DNA from: Sequoia sempervirens
Taxonomy: Eukaryota > Streptophyta > Pinopsida > Cupressales > Cupressaceae
Length of the DNA: 64,000 nucleotides
NCBI GenBank assembly: GCA_007258455.2
Contig: VDFB02373365.1
Coordinates: 221,868,552-221,932,551 of the forward strand
Direction of reading: 5' to 3'
Shown: positions 12,002-23,867 of the stretch, piece after piece
Numbering within the stretch: position 1 is the stretch's first letter
Layout: every line of letters starts with the position of its first letter
The notes under the pieces: model-generated
Databases searched by the model: none
The model's input: the letters and a program-made list of their open reading frames with translations, nothing else
Told to the model about the DNA's origin: nothing
Made by a program: the position numbers and the translations under genes

Positions 12002-12690
12002 TGCAACAAGTATATGAGTGGAAAAATGAGAAACCACCACAACTATCCTTAATAAATATATAAATATTTTTTCTTAGTCCTATGCACATATGTTAGGTTT
12101 AGAACCTTCAATTATTGTACACCATTTAGTGGTGCATCCAATTTCCAAACTAGTGAAACAAAAACTTTGTAAGATGCATGCACAAGTTGCACTCTTACTC
12201 AAAAAAGAAATTAAGAAGCTATTAGAGGTTGGATTTATTATCTAGAATGGATCACCAATATCAACCTTACTAGTAAAAAACCAAGAGAATAAGAGTTTCC
12301 ATAGAATTCAAAGATCTCAAAAAAGTATGCCCCAAGGATAATTTTCTACTTCAAAATATAGACATGATCATCAACCTTACCACAATACATGAGATTTTAT
12401 CCATTATGGATACTTTTTTTATGATATAATTAGATTTAGATTGACCCTAAATATCATTAAAAAAGAAACTCTAGCACTCCTTGGGGCACCTTCTTATCTT
12501 AGGTCATGCCATTTCATCTTAAAAATACAAGAGCTACTTATCAAAAAGCAATAAATGTCATATTTCATGATATGATGCATAAAATCATGGAAAATAATCT
12601 ATATGATATCTCAAATTATTTTGTTACCTATTACAAGTTTGGGAATAGTAATAGAAGATACTCTAGGTTCTATTACTATGGATTTGAAAG
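12002..12690 (+). pseudogene. Ty3/gypsy reverse transcriptase remnant
   Basis: The right half of the split gypsy element. Readable motifs include LEPSIIVHHLVVHP, KQKLCKMHAQVALLLKKEI and KKLLEVGFI, followed by MPFHLKNTRATYQKAINVIF and HDMMHKIMENNLYDI. The last corresponds to the ...VYVDDI catalytic box, with the two Asp lost (reads LYDI). There are stops and frameshifts between the blocks. Homology fades near 12690, just before element A. It cannot be functional. Confidence 0.8.
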
Positions 12691-12711
12691 TAAAAAAGTG
12701 CTAAGAGTAAG

Positions 12712-13143
12712 ATGGGGGGCCCTTGTAAGAGAACCAAGCCTTAGTCTTGTGAAGCTCTCATGCAAAATTTTGAGCTCTGGGAGCTCTTTGAAAAAGAGGG
12801 CTACTCCCCTTTTTTCAAAGCCATGAAATGCTTTAATGATAAATTGGCATCTAAATTTGTCAATTCTTGGCAGAAGGGTGTGGTTACTATCGAGGGTGTG
12901 TGCTTTCAAGTTACAAAGGACCTAATTGTAAAAGCTACTGGATTGAGGTGTGAGGGTAAGCGAATTGAGAAGAAGAGAAATGAGAACTATGAAAGATTCA
13001 TAGATGCTTTCCTAGAAAAAGGTGAAAAGTTGGTTAAGTTTCAAAATGACTACAATAGGGATAGACTTCCAGCGCCTTGGGGATTGGTAAGTATCCATGT
13101 TATGAAGCATTTTACTTTAGAAGGTTATTTTCAAACCATTTAA
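12712..13143 (+). pseudogene. Element A ORF, conserved N-terminal domain
   Basis: ATG at 12712 gives MGGPCKRTKP followed by a TAG; the frame then stays open to 13143. Recognisable blocks are KFVNSWQKGVVTIEG, VCFQVTKDLIVKATGL, RDRLPAPWGLVSIHVMKHF and TLEGYFQ. Element B has NSWKDRKVTLGNISFEMNEE, VIAQVMGL, EALPQPWDQVCLALMKYV and TLEGRYKTY at equal spacing. I do not recognise the domain's function. The start is chosen because both copies begin MGG at the same distance from the NSW block. Confidence 0.7.
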
Positions 13144-14735
13144 TGGTTATCATTTTTTGATTCTAAATCATATTAGACATGGGTCTAAGATAAACATGTC
13201 ATTTTACCTTCTTTCCTTTCTCCAAAAATGAATATTAGATGGGGCCTACCCTCCCCTTCACTAGGGTTTAATCATGGATTTGTGTAAGTATAGTCTTTAT
13301 GTTATCCTAAGAACAACCTGGGTAGGCAAAGCAGTATTAAAATTCAAGAAATTGGACCCTCCCTTCACTTGTTATTGCTAAAGGTAGCCCTAGTTTTGGC
13401 CTCAAGCCCAAGGGTAAAAAGGTTGTTAAAACCAATAAGGTGTCCTCTAGGGCCGCTACCCCCTCCTAATCTCAAGGATCTTCTCATTACAACCCTTGAA
13501 AAAATAAAAGGCTTTATTTTGTCTAGTATGAATTCCTCCCTATTGCTTCCTGATGATAACAATCAAATCACTGATAGTCTATATGTCCATGAGGTCTCCC
13601 CTATTAAAAGAAAGATGCCTCTCATCCAATTTTTCTAAAAACAAAAAGAGAAATCATTGTCCTACTAATAAAAAGGGTAGTCCCATCAACATTTCAAATA
13701 TTGAAGGAGAGCAAAACACCATGTTGCTGCTGGAGAAAACACTTCACTATCTTTAGAGGGCCAAAGATTAGCTAGGTTGGCTAATCAACCAAATGTGGGC
13801 CCTTCTTTGGTGTCCAAAGGTAAGTAGGCTACCTCCTCCTCAAACTTGGAGGTTGATGATTTTGAGGATGAGGAGTTCATCCCTTAGCATGAGGATTTTG
13901 AGTATGACATCCATAGTAAGGAATAGGTGGAGTTGATATAGATTGAGGCCTTAGAAGAATAGTTTGATGACATAGAGGAGAAGCTAGGTAATGGTAAGGA
14001 GGAGGAGCTACATGTCAAATTGGAAGGTTATGTTTATAAGGAAGACCCTAAAGCTAAGGAGGAATACATTGATGGTTATCAAGGTAATGAAGTGGAGGAT
14101 GATGATAACCAAGAGGAAGAATACAAGTTTTCTAGTTTTCCTCTTCACATTGATAATAAGGAGGTTGATAAGGAAGACATAGTTTCTAAAATGAGGAGTG
14201 AGAATGGTTTGCCTTCTCATTTGGAGAATTTACAACAAGAAGCAAAGGAGATGAAATACAATATTTAAACTAACAATGAAAAGATCAAAAGAATGGAAAT
14301 GAATACTACAGTCTCACCTTGGTCACCCATGGAATTATGTTGAAAGTGGTCATGGGGATTGCGTCTGGAAAATCTAAAATCAGTAAGCAAAAAAAGAAAC
14401 TTGGTGCAGTTGAAGACCCTCAAGTGGCTAAAGATAATAGTAAAAAATGAAAGAAGGTCTAGAATAAAGATGACTCAAAGGTATCACTAGATGGTAGAAG
14501 AATTGGGACTTGATTAATTAAGTCTCTTTTGAGTCCCTGGTGTTGTTTCTTTGTGTGTGGGTGTTTTTTTTTTGGCTATTGTTTGTTCTTTTTTGCTATT
14601 CTTTCTATGATAGTAATGTGTGCCTTATAATTTCATCTTTTGGCCTACATTTATTTGTTTTTATTTTAGTATGTTGATATTTTAAACTCTTGGGTCATGT
14701 CTCTTTCCCTTCTTAATTAATCAAAAACAACAAGA
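13144..14735 (+). pseudogene. Element A ORF, basic/acidic middle and coiled-coil tail
   Basis: Broken continuation of the element A ORF. It includes a Lys-rich piece around 13385-13470 (SFGLKPKGKKVVKTNKVSS), an acidic stretch from 13840 to 14180 (VDDFEDEEF, VEDDDNQEEEY), and a heptad-like segment near 14200-14300 (HLENLQQEAKEMKY). A tail near 14320-14430 reads GIMLKVVMGIASGKSKISK and ends with a hydrophobic run before the T-rich 3' end. Element B has the same order. Several frame changes make it a pseudogene. Confidence 0.6.
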
Positions 14736-14737
14736 GA

Positions 14738-16000
14738 AGGCCACCCACAAGTTCTTGAGAATATATTTAAATATTTGAGAGAATACCAACACCCCCCATG
14801 GTTTTGGGAAAAAAAACTCTATCCCAAGATAATAATTGAAGTTTTTTTTATCTCCCATACCACTCAAAAAGAAAGATATCATTATGTTATTCAATTAAAA
14901 GAATAATTTGTTATGAATAAAAAATTGAGACATCATGTAGGTTGGCATAGCTAATAGAACTAATTTAATAAGAAAATTTTTTCCAACCAAAGATAACCAT
15001 TTAATTTTTCACATTGTGAGTTTGGATTGGATGAATTTTATCACTTTCTACCAATATTCAATTTTTACTCCACCAAAAAAGAGGGGAAAACCAAGATAGG
15101 AACTTGGTAAAAATTCTCTCTTAAAGCCAAAGTGTCTTTTTAGTCTTCGCATATTTTTTGAGGAAGTATGATTTTTTTTTAATTTCTTCTTATTTGTTGC
15201 CTACTTAGATACACTGCAATAATTAAACAAGGTATTCATAATCGCACATGCTTCCAAATTATTTGACAAACCAAAGAGTAGTGTGTCATCAACAAATAGG
15301 CAATGAGATTTTCAAACACCTCAATTCCTTTCTATGAACCTCTAACTATCTCCACTTTAATGTTTCTAATTAGAGCCTCAGTTAAAACAATAGAGAAAGG
15401 GGGGGATTAGATCTCCTTGTATAATCCCTCAAGAAGGTTGGAAATAAGCAACAAAAGTTCCATTAACCAAAATTGAAAACCTTGGAGAAGATATGCATTT
15501 TAGTATCAAATTACACCAATCTTTGATAAACAGGAAAATATATTCAAAATATTTAATAAGAAAGACCATCTTACCCTATCATAGGCTTTCATCATGTCTA
15601 TTTTTATAGCCATAGCTAGAGTTTTCCTTCCCTTGATTGAGTGGATTTTTTAATGAGAAAGAAGTATAACTTTTAAGATCTCTACTTGGGATAAAACCCC
15701 CTTGTTCAATTGAAATAATTCTTGGAATAATTACTACCACTCTAGAAGCCAAATTCTTGGTTAACATTTTGTAGTTAGTATTGCACAAAGATATTGGACA
15801 AAAATCTGCAAAAGTATTTATCACTTTAAATTTCGTGATGAGAGAAATAAATGTGTTATTTAACTCCTTTTAACACTTTCTTGTTTCTTCTTACTTCTAC
15901 TACCAGCCAAACATCCCTACCAATGAATTTCCATCACTTTTAGAAAAAAATGGGAGGGTATCCATCAAGACTCGGTGATTTCTCCCTATCCATGGAAAAT
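14738..16000 (-). pseudogene. LINE2 reverse transcriptase remnant
   Basis: Readable blocks on the minus strand: FCPISLCNTNYKMLTKNLAS (near 15780), EQGGFIPSR, MMKAYDRV (first catalytic Asp region, near 15600), a FADDTLLFG-like box overlapping 15270, and WLSLVGKKFLIKLVLLAMPTY (near 15000). PKTMGGVGIL follows near 14800. The domain is scattered over frames with many stops. The zf-RVT and RNase H parts expected after it are missing. Confidence 0.8.
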
Positions 16001-17033
16001 TCTACCTTTTTTATTTCGTCAAAAGAGAAAGGAATAGGCAAGAAATTATTGTTCTCTTTTTATACTAAATTTGGGATGTTTTCTAAGATTAACCTCTCAA
16101 TATCAAGATCTGAGATATAATCCTCCTCAATATTTTATGGAATAAATTTACTGTCTCATTACAAATACTTTGATTATAAAAAACCAAGCATTGTTGTCAT
16201 TTTATATTTGAATAATTCTATCTCCTAAATTTAGTAGATGTATGAAATAATTTTGTGTTCATATCACTATATTTAATCTAAATTTCTCTAGATTTTTGTT
16301 TCCAAAAAAAATCTTCTCTTGCATAAAACTCATTAAGGTTTTCTAGTAATTATTTTTCCAAAAAGAAAATATTCTAATCCATTCTAAAATTTACCACATT
16401 TAGATTTAAATTTTGTAATTCTTCTTCAATTTTGAGTTTCTATTCAAAAATATTCTTAATTTTTTATTCCAATCTCTAATCTTATTTTTCACAAATTTTA
16501 ACTTTGAAAATTACTAAAACATGTGAAAACAATTTACCCATGGAGCAAATTTCCACCATACTTTAGATTCCCTCAAAAATAAGTGTCTCTAAACCACAGT
16601 AATTCAAACTTAAACATGTTTTTCTCATGGGCTTTATAGAACTTGAGTAACCTAGACTATTTTGCAGCCAAGAAGGAGAGAAAATAAGTCTATCTAAGTC
16701 ATTATGCATTATAGGAAAAGTTGGACCTCATGTTAGACTATGTAAAAATTCCATTGCAACATGACACATTAATTAATTGGTTAATGTTAGTGAACTCCTT
16801 GAAGTCCATCTGACATTCAAAAAGAGATGTAATACCCCCAACTTTTCTTCTGATTTATAAATTACTTTAAAATCTCCACCTACCATAACTAATTCATTTT
16901 TCATAGATCCCAGCTATCCATACAATGTGTCGTAGAGCTTCTTTTTTTGTATTGGATTAGAGGAACCATACACATTAATGACCAAAAAATTAAGATCAAA
17001 GAGAATAATACAACATTTTTCAAAAATCCAATT

Positions 17034-17983
17034 ATTATTGATGCAGGAGCATCCAGGGGAACCAAGAAATCCTGTACACCCAAAAAGAAATTTATTTTAT
17101 TTTCTTGAATTTTGATGTGATGTTGGTCTTGTAGGCATGATGAATTTCTTGATTTTTCTTCCTTCAACAACCTTGAAAGGAAACCATTTCCTTACACTTG
17201 TTTTTGACATGAATTTCAATTGAAAAATCATTTCATTTTTTTTTTTTTTAAATATACTTGGGAAACAAAGTCCCATAGTCAAGTTGGGAGATATTATATT
17301 TTATTCATTTGTAACTCCCTGGAATTTTAAATTGTTGGCCATTAGTGCTAGAATCTTCTTGGTGCAAGTTCTTGAGGTAGTGGAATGATGGAGGAAATTT
17401 TTAGAAAAGACATTAAAAATCTTGTAGGAAAGGAATTACATCAGGAAAAGAAGAGAAATCCCATACCCGGAATGGAGGAGGTAGAGATTTGACTAACATT
17501 TTGGGGAGAGAAAGATTGTTTGAGCCATGACTATGATACCTAGTTTCAGTAAATTGGGAATAATTTTCTCATACGGTAATGAAATCAATAATTTCAAAAT
17601 GATCCGGAAAGATGAGAACAATGCACACCAAACCCAGAAGGTGTTTTAAAAGATTCATGATAATCAAGGAGAAATGATGGAAAAAAGTGACAGGTTGGTG
17701 GAACTACAGTGATTTTTGGTGATTTCCAAAACTCTGCCTGTGGGAGTTTGCATATGGGTTTTGAATCTTGCCTGTAGTTGATTGTAGTTGTAGATGGATC
17801 TTCCAATTTGAATTGAAATGGTGATTTTTTTGATAATGTAGACTTCCAGTATTTCATTAATGAAATAAATATTCTATGCTGGAATTTTTATTTCAAAATT
17901 GTTTTAAGTGTTGATTTTGTGAAGGATGGCTACAACAATTGACAAACCTCTTTGGTTTCTCAATTGTTGACTACATCAATTAT
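17034..17983. repeat. Target-site duplications (attat) flanking the solo LTR
   Basis: attat at 17034-17038 and again at 17979-17983. The flanking LINE2 endonuclease sequence reads through when the LTR and one attat are removed. Confidence 0.85.
17039..17978 (+). mobile_element. Solo LTR, 940 bp
   Basis: Begins TGATGCAGGAGCATCC and ends CTACATCA (TG...CA), with exact 5-bp duplications. Its first 16 bases match the terminus of the chromovirus LTRs (minus-strand start at 24727, TGATGCAGGAGCATCC), so it may belong to a related LTR family; the remainder differs visibly. No internal region or second LTR is present, as expected after LTR-LTR recombination. Orientation is assumed from that shared terminus. 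Confidence 0.85.
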
Positions 17984-18239
17984 CCAAAGAAAGTAGATCA
18001 AATTTCACCCTTTTAGGGGACCGTATAACAACAAGACCCATTGTAGATCCCTTAGATTGGACACAACTTTAAAATTTCAACCATGCCATTGATCAAAGAT
18101 TATTTTTCATTCTTTGAGCTTAATTTAGTTTCTTTGAGAAGAATATCAACACTATATAAATCTACATGATACTTAATTAAGTGTCTCTTTTTAGGAGCAT
18201 TTAAGCCCTTAGTATTCCATGAAAGGACCTTCATTGAAC

Positions 18240-20240
18240 TCAAGTAGAGTTCTCCACTCTCTTCGATATAGATTTAAAATTCCTATTCAAAGTTGATTGC
18301 AACCCAACTGGTACCTATTCTTGAGTTTTGACATTTTTTGGCTTTCTACCCCTTGGTTTTTGTTGGTAGGTTTCTTTCAAAATAATTGATATCCTTTATT
18401 TGAAAAATCAAAAGATTTTCTCTTGAATTCATTTCCAAATCATCTAAAATAAATTCCTCCATGAATTCATCAATGAAGTCATTACCTTATTCAAAAAAAT
18501 TACTACCAAATTATTCAAATCATCTATATCTATTTTCTCACCATTCAACAATTTAGTCAATTCATTGTCTATTGTAGACATTCTATCAATGGAATGAGAT
18601 ATAGGTTCATTTGGATTCTAAGATCTTTTGTTTTTTCTTCTCTTTTTTAAATGATATTTTCAACAAGTGATTCAATCCTCTCAACCATTTTAGGTAAATC
18701 TAGTGGAACTAGTTCCATATATAGACACATTTTCATTATTGGCTGAGATGATTTTAGTGGGAGCTAGTATTTTAGATTTAAATTCCTTCTTAGAACCATT
18801 CAAAGGAATATATATATATTCTCACAACCCATTTGGTCGGGATCTAAGTTATTAGATAGTGGATTGCTTGCCTCAATCAAAGCTTCTTCTTCAAAGAGAG
18901 GAGTGGAATTTTTACTCGTACTTAATATGTCCCAACTTTTTGACTCTAGTTTTTCAAAATGTGTACAATATTTTAATAGGTGGCCAAATGTTTATCAATT
19001 CAAATAAAATGGATCCAAATTTCACAATAAATTGATTAGTATCAAACTCTTGAGTCAGATATAAGGTTAATAGATTTATTTGGTTCTTTAGATAAATCAA
19101 CTAGGATGTAGATCCTGATGTATAAACCCAATGTTCCCTTGGTAGATTCCTTATCATGTTGAACAAATTTACCTAGAGAGTCACTAATTTTCCTCAACCT
19201 CAAAACCCCAATATTCCAATTGTAAATAAGTAGATGAACCCAAACAAGTACATAATTAACTTACTCTGAGTGTGGATCAGATTCAAGTTTCTAGGGTTGT
19301 CTATGTAATCTTGTGCCATTTATAAACCATGAATGCATGTTGATTACATTGTTCTTTTCTACCTCATTGCCAAATTTTACTACAAATAATCCTTTCAATA
19401 GGAAACTAATTTCCTCAATAGCAGACCAATTCAATTGACCCAATTCATTACCACACTTCCTGATAGTCTAATGTTCCAAAATTTTGTAATGATTTCCTTT
19501 TTATTGAGTTCATCTATTCTATCTTTTAAAGTCAAATCTAAGAGATCTACGATAGGGTTTGTAGTAGGGAAATGTGGTAATTTTTTTTCTTTTGGATTCC
19601 TAAGATGAAGAAGCCCTAATAGTTTCATCTATAGAGTTTATAAAAATAGATTAATTTTATTTCCAAATCCTCCAATTACTATAATTTCCCTCTCCAATAT
19701 TATTATCTCCTCTTATTAGGGAAGAAAAAAAACAAACTTCTTTCTCCTTCCATTGTTGTTTGAACCTATCATCAAATTGAAGAAGAGAGTTGTTTGGTCG
19801 CAAATTTGAGGGTTTCCAAGTTCTTTCCATCCAATGACCATTTGTGAATACCCACTATGTTTTTGGGGGATTGATCCTCGTTTACTAGTTATGAACCTTT
19901 CACCACCTCTCTCAGATTAATCTTCATTTTCCTATCTTCTTTATTAAAGCCTCCATATTGTATTGCATTACTTTTCCCTTTCACATTATCTAACCTCTTG
20001 TAATTTCCATCCATTTTGCTTCCATTTATTCTCCTTGGAAGTGGACTCTCATCATATTGAGATGGGTAATTAAATTCTAGTTAGATAGTCCCTAATCTCT
20101 TCCAAATTTCTTAACATATCTTGGTTATTTATTTCCCTCCTTTGAAAATTTTGAAACCTATACTTTCTCCTCTTTTGGTCCATTCAAAATTCAATATTTG
20201 CATCATCTACCCAGGTCTACAACTCTCCACATGACTCCAT
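18240..20240 (-). pseudogene. LINE2 ORF1 (DUF4283 type) remnant
   Basis: The minus-strand start at about 20240 reads MESCGEL. Downstream, a piece near 19628 reads MKLLGLLHLRNPKEKKLPHF, and the DUF4283 blocks follow: FLLKGLFVVKFGNEVEKN (near 19400), SWFINGTRLHRQ, VWVHLLIYNWN and KISDSLGKFVQHD (19370-19140). In plant LINEs this domain belongs to the RNA-binding ORF1 protein. The zinc knuckle was not found. Many stops are present. It ends just before the ORF2 start at 18234. Confidence 0.7.
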
Positions 20241-20250
20241 CCTTCCTTAT

Positions 20251-20920
20251 ATATATATAGATATCAATGCTACTCTTAATTCTAAATTCTAATTTTCATT
20301 AAATATAATATATTATTGATATATTATTTATTATTATAATTATATAGGTTTAAAAAAATAAATATTAGAGAGGTCACAACATGCTTGTAGTTGGTCACAA
20401 CTCTAATGGGATTGTGGCCTATTATAGTAGGTCAAAACCTCTTGTGGAGGTTGTGGCATGACTTAGCAAGTTGCAACCTCTTTAAAGTGGGTCTATGACT
20501 TGAAAGGAAGCCACACTCCTCCATAAGGAGCATTGATTTGTGTAGGGTTGCATTTTTTTAATATAAATAATATAAAAAGATTTCTCTTTTTAAATATAAA
20601 TTTTTGAAATATAGATATATATAATATATGCATATGCATACACACACACATAGATATACATGATTTATCTATAATTCCCCCCTTTTAATGAAAACTGATG
20701 TATATATATTTGTTCTTATAATTTGAATATATATATAAAATTTGAGCATGCTTGAAAGTGAAAATTTTACAAAATTTAAAAGCACACTTATATTCATGTA
20801 AACCATAAAGGTTAGTGCATAAGATGCCCTATTTCCTAGATGTCATTCTCATGGTAAATAAAATAACAAGTTTGGAGATATATATGTATATAATCAAAAT
20901 TTGAAGGTAAATATTTTAAA
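20251..20920. other. AT-rich interval, no gene
   Basis: Contains short AT runs and microsatellite-like stretches (tatatata near 20253, cacacacacaca near 20640) and a patch at 20360-20540 where ggtcacaac and gaggttgtgg-like words recur. It separates the 5' end of LINE2 from a copia remnant. It could include LINE2 5' UTR. No coding signal was recognised. Confidence 0.5.
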
Positions 20921-20924
20921 TTTT

Positions 20925-21778
20925 TTAAGTGAAATGCTAAAACTATGATAAATCTTGGCATATTAAAAGACAAAAGGAAAGGAATTTGAGGATGCCTCTT
21001 CCATAGAATTATAAACCTTTAGTAAATAAGTAGAATATGTGTTATTTCCATATTCAAGTACACAAAATTAATGCAAAGATGCATGACTAATTAATTTGGG
21101 AGTTTCTTGTTGTATGAAGTCTCATAGGAAATATTTTTCTAAATATAAAATTTATAATGAAGATGTTATCTTATTAAGTAATAACTATAACATCATTGGT
21201 TTTGATAAGGTAAAGTTGATGTTAAAATATGTGAGACTAAAGTCACTCCTTGGAGTTTGGCACGATCTATGTTTAACTCGAAATCTAATCTTTGTGAGTA
21301 AAATGAATCATGTAGGTGTGTAGGTAATCTTTAGAAAGGATAGATACAATATGGCTACATGAACATTGGTTCCAAAAAGAGGAGTCTATATTGGAACACT
21401 ATAAAAACTAGATGTTAGCCCTATGAGTATTGGATGTAATACTTACATGGTTCTTGAGATAAATCATAAGTTTCCTATTGGAATAAAACATGTTGGTTGC
21501 AAACAAATGTCTCATATGAAGCTACAATATGAGGATCTTTAGGTTATTGAGAATGTGAACCATGTTGTCATAGTGTGCATTAGACTGAATATTGTTAACT
21601 CAATGATAGTTTTTAGTAGGGAGATAGTTGATAGGTTGAATGAAAATCCATTGGTTTCAAATGGGTGTCTTAGGTGAAGTTCAAATTTGAGGGTCCTCAA
21701 GATGTTTAAGTTAAGAGATATTGATGGAAAAGATTGATACCTTGGAAAACATTGTAGATATTTAAAAAAAAACTTATT
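20925..21778 (+). pseudogene. Ty1/copia gag-pol remnant
   Basis: Blocks in order: a decayed zinc knuckle (VKC, stop, NYDKSWHIKR near 20930), the protease/pre-integrase region SHRKYFSKYKIYNEDVILL and GFDKVKLML, then LTRNLIFVSKMNHVGV (21250-21320), typical of the copia GAG-pre-integrase region. Next comes GTLYKLDV-like sequence, and near 21560 a VIVCIRLNIV block resembling the conserved VCTRPDI motif before copia RNase H. If the last match is right, integrase and RT are deleted. The last block is the weakest. Confidence 0.65.
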
Positions 21779-22072
21779 GATCAACTCCATAGTACCCCAA
21801 GGATCACTTGTAATAAAAAATATTCAACACAAGAGAGAAGCATTGAAAATGCTATGAAATCAAAGAATTTGTTAGATGAAAAATGAAACTGGTAAAATAT
21901 ACAACAAAGACAAGGATGAAACCATATGACATACTAAATCATGAAATTTTTCTTAATCTTATGATAAGAGACGTAAAAATTAATTTACCTAAGCAAGCTT
22001 AAGCATGTAAGTGTAAATAGGACCTAATAAGAAACTAGTTAGGTAATATACCATGTTCACGCCAACAACCAC
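21779..22072. repeat. Extra partial copy of a segment of repeat R
   Basis: Aligns by eye with 39711-40500 (minus its solo LTR) and 61205-61500: atcaac.ccatagta.cccaaggatca, the run of gatgaaat.c, and ggt.atataccatgttcac.ccaaca at the end. All three copies stop sharing sequence right after CCAACA, which looks like an LTR end. It sits directly after the copia remnant, so it may be that element's LTR sequence. This is inference. Confidence 0.55.
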
Positions 22073-23580
22073 CCTTAAGTGAAAATTAGGGAGTATGATC
22101 AAATATAAAGATGCAATAATTTATATATGGATGGGTTTTGAAGATAGGGCCATTTTATATACCTATGTACAAAAAAATATCTCACAAGTGGAGTAAAGGG
22201 AAACAATTAATAGGAAAAACCCCCTATCCAAGATAAATTATACAAACAAAAATGTACAAGTTAAAGAAGGAAGGAGGACTCAACATGATCTCCTAAGGAA
22301 TAATTTTTTGAATGTATAATAAATGTTCTCCTTATACAAGAGAAAAAGAAAAATTATGTATCCCCATATAATTTATGATCTCCTATAGTAATGGTAGATG
22401 ATTGAAAAAGGACAATGATGATGATCCATGAACACCAAAAAACATTACTCCCCTTAGAAAGAAACAACACCAAGTATAAATGTAAGATGTTTGATAATGT
22501 TGTTGTTGATGCCTACAAAATTTTCTTAGGTGTTTCCATGCTAGTATGAAAGTATTCCAAAATCAAATTAGGTACCATATCAATAAATGAAGAAGGAGAT
22601 AAACCAATATCATGTGCAAATGAATGAAGAACAAGGTTCAAAGATAAATATGGTGTGACAATAGTGATTATAAGACTATCATAAAAGATGATATGGATGT
22701 CCTCAAGTGTGTTTGTTAGATTTCTAAGATGGGACTAACAAAATAAACCCGCAATATCTATCAAGTATTCATCCCAATATATCAAATCTAAAAGATTATG
22801 ATGTACTTGCTACAAAGAATGACTTGAATCAACAAGAGATAGAGACGTGATCTTGATGTATGCCATATAATATTATTGTTCATCCCATGATAATGTGTCT
22901 ACACGAGATGTTTGAACATTAACATCTAAACATGAAGCTACCAATGTTGGAATGCAAAAATCCTCAACCTTAGGACATTGAATCAAAGATAATGAAGATG
23001 AATCCTCTAAATAAAGATTAGGATTCATAAAATCCAAATAATCAATGAATATATCTATAGGAGGATGAGAAGCATCATATTATTCATCAATATCATCACA
23101 ACTATCAAGACTTAGTAGATAATAAATTTGGTATTTTGTATCATCAACAAATGGTAGGTTATCACAATCATGAAGGGTAGAATAACATGATCAAATGGGA
23201 ATAGAAAGAGATGTATGTTTTCAAAGATCTCCCAAATTTTGGAGTAGATAGTGTGTGGGCATTCAATATGTGAGATAGAACATACAATATAAAATCACTA
23301 CTACTAATGCATCCAAGGAAATGATCATTCTTGGTATCCCATGTTTTATTTTCATTGGGTGTATGTTAAGGGATAAGTCCATAAAAATGTGGAAAGAGAT
23401 GAAACCACTTGAGATTTTTCAAGATGCCACTTTTCTAAGACTCATAGTTCCCTTTGTTTAAGGTGATTATGGAAGGATGAATTGAAAAACCCATGATTTT
23501 GCAATGATAGACATAAAAAATATAGATCAAACATTTAATTGGAACTTTCATAGTATAAAAAATGGTCTCATGTTTTATAA
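22073..23580. other. Noncoding interval, nothing recognised
   Basis: A+T-rich, without convincing open frames and without similarity I can recognise. It lies between the partial R segment and the start of repeat R-I. Confidence 0.4.
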
Positions 23581-23867
23581 AATATCCAATGTACAAGTCA
23601 AAATAGAAATATTGAATTTAAACAAAAATAATGGGTACCAAGGGAAAATTAAATAACTAGGTATATGTTTGCATAGTTAGCATAATTAGTTTCCTATCAC
23701 TTATTTGTTTGTGAAAATAGGAAATTGTATGTCCAAGTTATGGTCTTTTCTATAAACTACTCTTTTAGGGCTTAAAAATTTCAAGGTGAATAGTTTGGGC
23801 ATTGGCCACACACACGATAAGACGCTTCAGACTAGGGCTAGTAGATGATGACATCAACCCTATATTT

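Larger units (their letters stand above)
2156..12690 (+). mobile_element. Decayed Ty3/gypsy retrotransposon split by LINE1
   Basis: The gag, protease and G-patch remnants lie on the plus strand up to 5736. RT resumes at about 12002, after LINE1 (5737-11992) and one copy of its 9-bp target duplication. Once the LINE is excluded, the short stretch between the G-patch domain and RT is read in one frame across the junction, which shows the two halves are one element. Integrase, RNase H and LTRs were not recognised. The 3' part ends where element A begins (12712). Many stops and frameshifts mark it as old. Confidence 0.75.
12712..14735 (+). mobile_element. Element A: RT-less retroelement with MGG-type ORF (degenerate)
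   Basis: About 2 kb sharing its ORF layout with element B at 55.7-60.9 kb: a start reading MGG, a conserved N-terminal domain, a basic segment, an acidic segment, a coiled-coil/hydrophobic tail, then a T-rich 3' end finishing in ttaattaatcaaaaacaa. No RT, integrase or transposase is visible. The 5' end is truncated near the start codon. A possible imperfect duplication (aagagtaag at 12703 and aagagaagg after the 3' end) is too weak to rely on. It abuts LINE2. Confidence 0.65.
16640..18234 (-). pseudogene. LINE2 endonuclease domain, split by a solo LTR
   Basis: The ATG read from 18234 starts MKVLSWNTKGLNA, the usual ORF2 endonuclease start. ETKLSS (catalytic Glu) follows near 18120. The domain is interrupted at 17979-17038 by a solo LTR and continues with LVINVYGSSNPI near 16970 and a GDFKVI box (usual GDFN, Asn replaced by Lys) near 16880. 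Frameshifts and stops are frequent. It lies in the same order as in LINE1 and LINE3. Confidence 0.8.
14738..20250 (-). mobile_element. LINE2: non-LTR retrotransposon, 3'-truncated, with solo LTR inside
   Basis: Second plant L1-type LINE on the minus strand: ORF1 (start about 20240) with a DUF4283-like region, then ORF2 (start 18234) with endonuclease and RT. It stops abruptly at about 14738, inside the region after RT, where element A begins. LINEs normally lose their 5' end, so loss of the 3' end implies a later deletion or rearrangement. The endonuclease domain is split by a solo LTR (17039-17978). Dense stops make it older than LINE1 or LINE3. Confidence 0.85.

Noticed and set aside
12703..14745. 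Target duplication aagagtaag/aagagaagg for element A
   Set aside because: Too short and imperfect to separate from chance, so boundaries of A rest on homology only.
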